Assembly (NCBI GenBank): GCA_023399095.1
Contig: JAEWQS010000136.1
Span: forward strand, 1 to 20,883
Direction: 5' to 3'
DNA: 20,883 bases
Source of the DNA: Bacillota bacterium
GTDB lineage: Bacteria; Bacillota; Clostridia; Christensenellales; SZUA-584
Numbering within the stretch: the stretch's first letter is position 1; each line of letters starts with the position of its first letter. This document shows, piece by piece, positions 15,701-20,883 of this stretch. The notes beneath the pieces were generated by a model that had not been told where the DNA came from, made no database searches, and saw only the letters and a list, made by a program, of their open reading frames with translations. A program made the position numbers and the translations under genes.

Positions 15701-17478
15701 CCCGCGCCATAAACACCGCCCGACGCATGAATCGTCCCGCTTTTGATTGTCACTGTGCCGCCGTCAGTATGGCTTAAGCCACCGCCGATACCCGCGTCAC
15801 CGCCGTTTGCTTCAAGGCTGCCGCCGCCCTGTATCGTCAGCGTTGCTCCTGCCGGGCAAAGCAATGCCGTACGGGTATTGCTTTGCAGCGTGTTGCTGCC
15901 GTAAAGCGTCATATCCACCGCCGCTCCTGTCATCGAAAGCGCGTGAGTATCATTGTTGATGATCGTTGAATTAAAAAGTGTCACGTCTGCGCTGACACCT
16001 GAGTCTATTATGACGTTCTTGTTAGCCCAGCTCGAGCCGATAAGGATATAAACGCCGTCTTCTATAACAGTAAAAATATATTCCCCATATGAACCTCCGC
16101 TGGTACATGTATATCCGCTTCCGCTTTCCACGTCACCAATATCGATCACCGTGCCTGAAAGCTTCTCCCCACTCACATAAGCACCCGACAGCGCTCCGCC
16201 GCTCGCGCCGGCTACCGCGCCGGTTCCCACAGAGGATGCTGCGTTGACGCCCCTTGCGCGCAGCCGAAGTATCGCATAGTCATCAACCGACAACGAACCG
16301 CCTGAGCCCGTCGCTGCGCCGTCGCCGCCGCCCACATCATATCCCGTTTCCGCTCCCTGAGCGCTGACCGTGCTGCCGCTGATAGAAACAGCTCCGCCGT
16401 TGCCGCCTGTTGTGCCGCCATAGCCGCCGCCGATGCCTGTTCTTCCCGTAGCGGTCACGTAACTGTTTGTGATGGTGACCGTACCGGCATTACCGCCTGT
16501 GCCGCCGCCCGCGCCGCCACCGATGCCCGCACCGCCGTGTGAGCCAATCTCTTCGCCAAAGCGATCGCCCTTTGCCGTAACGCTCGCATTTGATATGGAA
16601 ACCGATCCAACCGAACCGCCTGCTGTACCGCTGCCGCTGCCGCTGCTGCCGCCGCCTATGCCCGCACCGCCGTCGCTGCCCGATGCGGTCACAGTGCCGC
16701 CGGTAATCGTGATATTTCCGCCGCCGCCGCCATTGCCGCTCACACTATCATTTCCACCTCCGCCGATGCCCGCACCGCCATTGTTATTGCACGACGCGCT
16801 GACATTGCCGCCGTCGATGATGATTGTACCGCCGTCTCCGGTAACACCGCCGCCGATGCCTGCCCCTCTCATAGAGGACTGCGCATTAACAGTTCCTCCC
16901 GTGATGCGAACGGTGCCGTTATCACCTAAGGAGCCGCCGCCAATTCCGGCGCCGTTGGTTCCATATGCGGTTATCGTACCGCCGGTAATCGTGATGCTGC
17001 CGCCATTCTCGCCACTGCTCCCGCCGATGCCCGCCGAGTAAAAGCCTTGCGCCATCAGCGATCCGTCTCCGCCAATGGTTAACGCCGTTGTCCCCTCTAC
17101 CTTGACCCCCGGCTGGTAGAAATTCGAACTTACACCGTTTGATCCCACCAGCGTCAGCGAATTGGTACCGCCTGTAAACGCGATCGGGCAAAGATCGGCA
17201 ATTGAAGCCGTGTTGCTAATACTCACGTTGTTGATTGTGAGATTCACATTCGAGCCACAGATGATCGAAATGTTGCTGTAAGTCACGCCGCCGCCGTCAA
17301 CCGTCACGGTCAGGTCGTCCGCAATCGTGATCGTATCTCCCGACGAAAATGAATAATCACTTAACGTAACCGTGGAATTATTCGCAGTGATGTCATAATT
17401 CGCCGCTAGGGATATTGTTGGGAGCATGCACATCACCAATAGTATCACCAAGGCTATAGCAAAAGTTTTCTTTATCAT
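12790..17478 (-). CDS. Large wall-anchored surface protein: Gly-rich beta-helix repeats, InlB-type repeats, VPDTG sorting signal
   Basis: A 1,562-residue exported protein. Residues 1-26 form a signal peptide (MIKK, hydrophobic core, SLAA). Residues ~27-870 hold two blocks of Gly-rich repeats of the type GGTITITGGTVTA...GAGIGGG, which suggest a right-handed beta-helix. Residues ~876-1389 contain seven Listeria-Bacteroides (InlB B/Flg_new-type) repeats. The first is canonical (FDGWNTEADGNGTAY), followed by six ~73-residue units with Y(D/E)LDGGTV...AGW(S)...YTAHW that alternate between two subtypes. A ~130-residue domain precedes the sorting signal: VPDTG at 1525-1529, a membrane span, and a KKAAKR tail. 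The ATG at 17478 has TAGGAGG ten bases upstream; a TTG at 17508 would read through that site. It is probably an adhesin or glycan-binding surface protein and substrate of the adjacent sortase, which is broken. Confidence 0.88.
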   Translation of the reverse strand: MIKKTFAIALVILLVMCMLPTISLAANYDITANNSTVTLSDYSFSSGDTITIADDLTVTVDGGGVTYSNISIICGSNVNLTINNVSISNTASIADLCPIAFTGGTNSLTLVGSNGVSSNFYQPGVKVEGTTALTIGGDGSLMAQGFYSAGIGGSSGENGGSITITGGTITAYGTNGAGIGGGSLGDNGTVRITGGTVNAQSSMRGAGIGGGVTGDGGTIIIDGGNVSASCNNNGGAGIGGGGNDSVSGNGGGGGNITITGGTVTASGSDGGAGIGGGSSGSGSGTAGGSVGSVSISNASVTAKGDRFGEEIGSHGGAGIGGGAGGGTGGNAGTVTITNSYVTATGRTGIGGGYGGTTGGNGGAVSISGSTVSAQGAETGYDVGGGDGAATGSGGSLSVDDYAILRLRARGVNAASSVGTGAVAGASGGALSGAYVSGEKLSGTVIDIGDVESGSGYTCTSGGSYGEYIFTVIEDGVYILIGSSWANKNVIIDSGVSADVTLFNSTIINNDTHALSMTGAAVDMTLYGSNTLQSNTRTALLCPAGATLTIQGGGSLEANGGDAGIGGGLSHTDGGTVTIKSGTIHASGGVYGAGIGGGNGGDGGTIRIEGGSVTATGGSHTSGSYTEAGSAGIGGGCYRDGGTITITGGTVTSTGGTVSATGGYHGAGIGAGANGMGSGWFNTGTGSGTGAIIISDTADVTAQGGEGAAGIGGGYGNTAATLYHPEGGTGGTINILGGAVTATGGDNGAGIGSGHLIYGPADADATLTISGGTVTAEGGTDGAGLGGGNLSSGGVIDISDGIVYSEGNGGQDIGSGSGGSGGSFSISGSAAAFLANNSFLTPMSGTHSHVDITGHGGGMIYGISVPWTGDFGAYLRVYTLSYDINDGTGTTPESVTRLHNMTTSVSDDSGFSRANYTFDGWNTEADGNGTAYTAGSSLTFAENTTLYAQWTVESFTITYDLDGGTVASANPANYTIESESITLNNPTRAGFVFTGWSGTDITGTSQSVTIPGGSAGNRSYTAHWTPAYTINYDLDGGTVTPANPTVYTADDLPFTLSNPTKAGYVFAGWSGTDITGTSQSVTIPGGSTGNRSYTAHWTAVPYTISYDLDGGTVALVNPASYTIESQSIILNNPTKAGFVFTGWSGTGITGTSKSVTISGGSIGNRSYTAHWAAAYTINYDLDGGTVTPANPTVYTADDLPFMLSNPTKAGYVFAGWSGTDITGTSQSVTIPGGSTGNRSYTAHWTAVPYTISYDLDGGTVASANPASYTIESESIILNNPTKAGYVFDGWSGTGITGTSKSVTISGGSTGDRSYTAHWTAVVYTINYELDGGTVSPANPTSYTADNLPLTLRNPTKAGFAFAGWSDTGILGTSASVTLPIGTTGNKEYTAHWDVVPAGYEQRTLTDSASGITVSGIINGDAVLTVSDITLGSDDASDAIRQRMNNNNYLMVFGKDISLSGEFAGTLTITVSVDPKYNGQQLTALHSINGVLETLTSTVVNGQATFAVTSLSPFAVFVQTGSDLDNVPDTGDGRSNFVWWLLGGLSLAGIALLIILSMKKAAKR
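13712..13963. repeat. 252-bp near-identical repeat within the surface-protein gene, copy 1
   Basis: The copy at 14153-14404, exactly 441 bases (147 codons) away, differs at only three positions that I could count. The period equals two protein repeat units. The neighbouring units are clearly more diverged, which points to a recent two-unit duplication or gene conversion. Confidence 0.85.
14153..14404. repeat. 252-bp near-identical repeat within the surface-protein gene, copy 2
   Basis: This is the partner of the copy at 13712-13963, with an in-frame offset of 441 bases. It encodes the unit YTINYDLDGGTVTPANPTVY through the following Trp-rich end. Such repeats can change copy number by recombination, which would vary the length of the surface stalk. 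Confidence 0.85.
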
Positions 17479-17523
17479 AATCGGGAATCCTCCTATGGTT
17501 TGGCTCAAAATGTATATAAAACA

Positions 17524-17584
17524 TTAATCCTTTAAAAAATAACATAAAATGATAAGGATTAAATCATACCAAGGTATAGCCTTG
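17524..17584. promoter_or_regulatory. Two inverted repeats upstream of the surface-protein gene
   Basis: TTAATCCTT (17524-17532) and AAGGATTAA (17554-17562) are nine-base perfect arms around 21 bases. CAAGG/CCTTG arms around TATAG lie at 17570-17584. Both are in the ~200-base spacer before the surface-protein gene and downstream of the LuxR gene terminator, where that gene's own promoter should be. They may be regulator sites; the binding protein is unknown, with the LuxR/MalT-type protein an obvious candidate. No clear -35/-10 pair was seen. Confidence 0.35.
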
Positions 17585-17618
17585 TCCCATAGAAGTCATT
17601 ATTTTTTATATTCCACGT

Positions 17619-17653
17619 AAAAAAAGAGAATGAACATTCACCGTTTCATTCCC
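17619..17653 (-). terminator. Intrinsic terminator of the LuxR/MalT-type regulator gene
   Basis: On the minus strand, GGGAATGAA (17653-17645) pairs with TTCATTCTC (17634-17626), a nine-base stem with one G:U, a ten-base loop and a seven-T run (17625-17619). It lies 28 bases after the regulator's stop. It separates the regulator from the surface-protein gene, so the two have separate transcripts. Confidence 0.8.
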
Positions 17654-17680
17654 TTACAATTGATTTTCAATAGTATCTTC

Positions 17681-20263
17681 TTATTCAAAGAAGTGCGCTT
17701 CATGCGCCAGCTTGATACACTGGGCGCGGTTTTTAACGCCGAGCTTGCCGTAAATGCTGCCCGTATAGTATTTCACAGTGGGTAGGCTAACCCCTAATTT
17801 AGTTCCGATTTCCTTATTGGTGAATGCATCCATGACGAGTCTTAATACTTTTCTTTCCTGATCTGTTAAAAGCGTGATAAGCCCATCGGATCTTGTATCA
17901 GACTCTGTTAAAACGGATATTCCGTTTTCTCGGAACTGCTGCAACAACGTTTTGGCAAATGCAGAAAGCTCCTTGGATTCCTGATCGTCTTTCTTGCTTC
18001 CCTTGTATCTGATATACTGTCGTAAAAGGCTGCTAAATGGCTCGCTTTCATCGATAAAGCTTCGGACAAGCCCGTCTTCAAGCCCGATGACCAAAGACCT
18101 TTCCAGATAACCAAAGGCGTCGGACATTTCTTCTGCTTTGCAGGCCATCGCAGCGAACAAATTCAATATTTCCACTTCACTGTGCCGTCTTTTTGCGTCT
18201 TCTACAAATCTTAACAGCCGATGCAGCAAAAGCTTCGCATCATCTGTCCTACCCTTTGCAATGAGCATCCGTGCAAAAACGATTAGCTCAAATTCCCTTG
18301 TTTTAGTGATCGGATAAAACACATCAAACTTGCAGCAGCGGAACCAATCGTCAGCTTTTTCGGCGCCGTTATTATCAATGTTCATACGGCAGCGAAAAGC
18401 CTCAAGCGAATAATTCCAGTGAGACTTGCCAATATCATTAAGTATCTTGACGCACTCATCCACAACCTGTAAAGCACCCTTCGTATCGCCTTTCGCTCTT
18501 TTTATGCGGGCAAGGTTGACCATAACGGGAACAAGCGCGCCCAGGCACCCGACGGTTTTGGCTTCTTCCAGCGCTTCCAACAGATACGGCAACGCTTCTT
18601 CCAGCTTGTTGTTCTCGTAAAGGTATTCCCCGGTTGCGAGCGGCGCGTAACCGGGGTTCTTCGCAATCATCCTCCTGTAATTGCTGATAAACTCGCTGTA
18701 ATGCGAAGTGCCTGTTTTATACAGCTCCACGATTCTATGAATCGGACATCGGTAGAAATAGATATCCGCCACGTTCAAATCAACATAGCCCGCGCTGATA
18801 AAGTGTTTGTCCTCGTTATGCTCAGACAAAATCTTCGCCTGCGCAAAAGCTTCTTCAATCTTTCCTTCGAGCACCAGCAGCTTCAATTTCGTCAGTCTGT
18901 TAACGGCTCCGGCATATCCTATGAATTGCGGATCGGATGCATGAGCGTCTTTTATCGCAGTTTCCTCCATTTTGGTAATCCATTCCCATGCCAGATCAAG
19001 TTGATTTGTATACATAAAGTACGCCGTATTAATCAATGCCATTCTGAAATTGTTTTGTCTGTATTCAAAGGGCAAACGCTCTATCCATGAGAGCAGGCTT
19101 ACAAAATCATTCTTATTCACGTAAACGTGCGTCATCTTTTCGATCAAGTCAACCGCTTGCTCGAATTGCCGGCCATTGATATAATGATCAATCGCTTTAG
19201 CCCAGTTCTCCTGCGTGCAATACCAATCCGCCGCTTTTATATGCAATTCTGATATATCCCTTGGAAACGACTCCAACAGCAGCTTGTTGAGAAAATCTTT
19301 GAATAGATGGTGGTACCTAAACTCATTTTTCTCATCATTCACGGCAATCAGAAATCCGCTGTGTTCACTGATTTCTCTGAGCATATTTTTGCCGTTTCTG
19401 TCTCCCGTTAAAGCATCGCATATGTCTTCTGAAAGCGTGTCCAAAATACACGTTTTCATAGCAAAAACCTTTTTTTCATGCCTCCATGTGCTGATGACTT
19501 CATCTTTGAGATATTGTTCGACATCCTTGCTGGATCGCGCAAGAGCGGCAATGGCACCACTGCTTCCGCTTGTATTTTCCATGGACATTGCGATAGCCAC
19601 CAACGCCACGACCCAACCTTCTGTGGATTGTTCAACTTTTTCCACATCGTTATCAGGCAAATAATAACCCCTCACCTCATAAAAACGAGTAATTTCTTCC
19701 TTGTTAAAACGCAAATCACGCTCTTCCAGCCAAATTGTCTGCCATTTAATTTTGTGCCTGGCCAGACCAAATTCGGGGGCTGTCCGGCTGATGATTATCA
19801 AGTGCATTTTCTCAGGCAAATACTTAATAAAATACGATAGGCTTTCAAGAATGAACGTATTCTCGATCATGTGTAAATCATCAAGCACCAGAATCATATC
19901 GGTTTCAATATCAGACAAGCAGTCAATCAAAATGTCTATGTGAATATTGGAATGAATCAGTTCCTGCGAGGACAAAGCCGATTCTTCCTCTTTGCTAATT
20001 CCATCCTTTATATTATTAAGCGCGGCACAGAGATAACGCCAAAATACCATCGGATCCTTGTCATGGGCATCAAGAGACAGCCATGCGAACGGCATACCAC
20101 AGTTTTTGAGCCAATGAAGAACGGAAGTGGTCTTGCCATAGCCCGCAGGAGCCACAACACACGTTAGCTTGGCTTCAGTGACTCTCTGAAACTTTTCCAT
20201 CAGCCTGTTTCTGTTGATGATATTCTTATTGAGCATGGGAGGGTAATATTTCGTGCTTATCAA
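17681..20263 (-). CDS. MalT/LAL-type LuxR-family ATP-dependent transcriptional regulator
   Basis: About 860 residues, the size of the large ATP-binding LuxR (LAL) family. A STAND-type NTPase domain is at the N-terminus: Walker A APAGYGKTT near 38-46 and Walker B MILVLDDLH with Asp128-Asp129. A winged segment follows, then a TPR-like alpha-helical sensor (~330-760). A C-terminal LuxR helix-turn-helix occupies ~799-860 (LTDQERKVLRLV...TNKEIGTKLGVSLPTVKYYTGSIYGKLGV). The start is likely the TTG at 20263. It has AGAGG six bases upstream and begins ISTKYYPP as family members do. The ATG at 20299 has no ribosome site and coincides with the predicted transcription start. The neighbouring surface-protein gene is the probable target. 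The signal it senses is unknown. Confidence 0.9.
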   Translation of the reverse strand: MISTKYYPPMLNKNIINRNRLMEKFQRVTEAKLTCVVAPAGYGKTTSVLHWLKNCGMPFAWLSLDAHDKDPMVFWRYLCAALNNIKDGISKEEESALSSQELIHSNIHIDILIDCLSDIETDMILVLDDLHMIENTFILESLSYFIKYLPEKMHLIIISRTAPEFGLARHKIKWQTIWLEERDLRFNKEEITRFYEVRGYYLPDNDVEKVEQSTEGWVVALVAIAMSMENTSGSSGAIAALARSSKDVEQYLKDEVISTWRHEKKVFAMKTCILDTLSEDICDALTGDRNGKNMLREISEHSGFLIAVNDEKNEFRYHHLFKDFLNKLLLESFPRDISELHIKAADWYCTQENWAKAIDHYINGRQFEQAVDLIEKMTHVYVNKNDFVSLLSWIERLPFEYRQNNFRMALINTAYFMYTNQLDLAWEWITKMEETAIKDAHASDPQFIGYAGAVNRLTKLKLLVLEGKIEEAFAQAKILSEHNEDKHFISAGYVDLNVADIYFYRCPIHRIVELYKTGTSHYSEFISNYRRMIAKNPGYAPLATGEYLYENNKLEEALPYLLEALEEAKTVGCLGALVPVMVNLARIKRAKGDTKGALQVVDECVKILNDIGKSHWNYSLEAFRCRMNIDNNGAEKADDWFRCCKFDVFYPITKTREFELIVFARMLIAKGRTDDAKLLLHRLLRFVEDAKRRHSEVEILNLFAAMACKAEEMSDAFGYLERSLVIGLEDGLVRSFIDESEPFSSLLRQYIRYKGSKKDDQESKELSAFAKTLLQQFRENGISVLTESDTRSDGLITLLTDQERKVLRLVMDAFTNKEIGTKLGVSLPTVKYYTGSIYGKLGVKNRAQCIKLAHEAHFFE

Positions 20264-20302
20264 ACAAATACCTCTTTTGTTTTTATTAGTCGATACCATA
20301 AT

Positions 20303-20332
20303 AATCTATTGCGTTTTTTTGGCATGTGTCAA
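20303..20332 (-). promoter_or_regulatory. Promoter of the LuxR/MalT-type regulator gene
   Basis: On the minus strand a perfect -35, TTGACA (20332-20327), is followed by 18 bases and TAGATT (20308-20303) as a -10 with 4/6 matches. Transcription would start near 20296, just at the upstream ATG. This supports the downstream TTG with its ribosome site as the real start. Confidence 0.6.
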
Positions 20333-20556
20333 CTCTGAACCGATGGTGTTACAATTTATTATATTAGAAGATATATATACTTTTCACCAATACAATTTCT
20401 TATAATTTGGTATTTAAACGTTACGGTTAAACAGTATTATATAACTATGTACCACATTATAACATTAACCAACATCATAATTGCACATAAACTAGGTAAA
20501 AGATTAATGAATAATAAATCCATAGACTGTCTATTTAATGAAGAATATCGTCCCCC

Positions 20557-20576
20557 AGGCGGCATGCCTATAGTTC
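20557..20576 (+). repeat. 20-nt direct repeat, right copy (att-like)
   Basis: AGGCGGCATGCCTATAGTTC is identical to 11656-11675 except for one base (A for G at position 16) and has the same orientation. Left of it the two sites diverge at once: CCCCC here, the tRNA-like anticodon loop there. To the right, weaker similarity continues for about 10 bases with an indel. It lies between the regulator gene and the right-edge partial gene. Confidence 0.6.
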
Positions 20577-20740
20577 AAATATATACGTGGGAGGGTAAAA
20601 AAACTTGCTTTTAGATTTCACTCACACATGCTTTTGTTTCAAAGTGTAATAAAAATGTAGTGTTGAGTAATCAACAACTAGCGGGGGAGGGTATTTGATT
20701 TTATCGTCGGCGCCGTAACAGACACAATATCACACGACAT

Positions 20741-20763
20741 AAAAAAAGCCCTTTAGAAAGGGC
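20741..20763 (-). terminator. Intrinsic terminator-like hairpin, minus-strand polarity
   Basis: GCCCTTT (20748-20754) and AAAGGGC (20757-20763) form a perfect seven-base stem with a two-base centre; on the minus strand it is followed by seven T's (20747-20741). It would stop transcription coming from the right. No leftward gene is visible between it and the window edge, so it may belong to the end of an element. Confidence 0.65.
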
Positions 20764-20767
20764 ACTG

Positions 20768-20802
20768 AAAAAGTCCAATCGCGTATAGCGAGAGGACTTT
20801 TT
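20768..20802. repeat. Inverted repeat with long T/A flanks, possible element end
   Basis: AAAAAGTCC (20768-20776) and GGACTTTTT (20794-20802) are perfect nine-base arms. Inside, TCGC and GCGA can extend the stem. It has terminator character in both directions, and lies directly before the promoter of the right-edge gene. Confidence 0.6.
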
Positions 20803-20812
20803 GGCATATTTA

Positions 20813-20821
20813 TGGTATAAT
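20813..20821 (+). promoter_or_regulatory. Extended -10 promoter for the right-edge gene
   Basis: TGGTATAAT is a perfect extended -10 (TGN-TATAAT). No good -35 at 16-18 bases was found, as is usual for extended -10 promoters. It is 33 bases before the likely ATG at 20855. Confidence 0.5.
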
Positions 20822-20854
20822 TATACACATAAACAGAGACAAGGGCGTGATGAA

Positions 20855-20883
20855 ATGCTTAGAGAGGCAGTACAGACCAAGTT
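20855..20883 (+). CDS. N-terminal fragment of a rightward gene, possibly a transposase
   Basis: Only nine complete codons are in the window (MLREAVQTK). AGGG lies nine bases before this ATG, and an alternative ATG in another frame is at 20850. The perfect extended -10 upstream supports a real gene. The short N-terminus is reminiscent of IS1182-type transposases, and the hairpin and terminator just upstream would suit an insertion-sequence edge. This is a weak inference from nine residues; any other gene is possible. Confidence 0.4.

Larger units (their letters stand above)
20264..20854. other. AT-rich spacer right of the regulator gene
   Basis: About 590 bases with no convincing gene in the provided frames. 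It contains the regulator promoter (20303-20332), the right copy of the 20-nt repeat (20557-20576), two hairpins (20741-20763 and 20768-20802), and an extended -10 promoter pointing right. Between 20340 and 20550 the sequence is highly AT-rich and I see nothing else definable. Confidence 0.6.

Noticed and set aside
16469..17041. Plus-strand 190-codon proline-rich open frame
   Set aside because: It is the antisense shadow of the Gly-rich repeats: GGC/GGA codons read backwards give Pro and Ala. It has no ribosome site or independent protein character.
20551..20605. Intrinsic terminator at the right 20-nt repeat (CCCCCA...TGGGAGGG)
   Set aside because: The stem has a mismatch and a long loop, and the adjoining run is A's on the plus strand, so it has no T-run in the direction of transcription.

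Overview
The window looks like a chromosomal segment of a Gram-positive anaerobe, most likely of the Clostridia. The basis is good AGGAGG-type ribosome sites, a class B-type sortase with a sorting-signal substrate, an IclR-run GPH-symporter operon, a very long MalT/LAL-type LuxR regulator, and roughly even GC with AT-rich spacers. All recognisable complete genes are on the minus strand. I could not run database searches, so family calls rest on motifs read in the translations.

Region 1 (1-11056, transcribed right to left) is one tightly packed ten-gene operon. In transcription order it encodes a ThDP-dependent acetolactate-synthase-like enzyme, a Gfo/Idh/MocA dehydrogenase, a split transketolase (N then C half), an RpiB/LacAB-type isomerase, an IclR regulator, a GPH/MelB-type symporter, and a GlpA-like FAD dehydrogenase with a BFD-type [2Fe-2S] tail. 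A GlpB-like FAD/NAD oxidoreductase and a DUF1667 protein, cut by the window edge, follow. Several genes overlap by ATGA. A near-consensus promoter and a perfect 9-3-9 palindrome, the likely IclR operator, lie just upstream of the first gene. The set reads as uptake of a sugar, polyol or glycoside, oxidation, and ketol transfer into the pentose phosphate pool. The substrate is not evident and no kinase is present in the window.

Region 2 (11057-11925) is a non-coding AT-rich junction. It holds the operon promoter and operator, a 37-bp direct repeat, scattered TGTAGTATA-like motifs, a weak terminator after the sortase gene, and a fragment resembling the 3' half of a tRNA-Arg(CCU) gene with its own terminator.

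Region 3 (11926-20263) is a cell-surface module: a LAL-type LuxR regulator, a 1,562-residue wall-anchored protein (signal peptide, glycine-rich beta-helix-like repeats, seven InlB/Listeria-Bacteroides-type repeats, VPDTG sorting signal), and next to it a sortase gene. The sortase is broken by an in-frame TAA before the active-site Cys and also has Gln where the catalytic Arg is expected. A 20-nt direct repeat (19/20 identical) lies on either side of this module, at 11656 and 20557, suggesting an inserted islet.

Region 4 (20264-20883) is mostly AT-rich non-coding DNA. It holds the LuxR-gene promoter, the second copy of the 20-nt repeat, two hairpins, and an extended -10 promoter driving a rightward gene that runs off the window, possibly a transposase.
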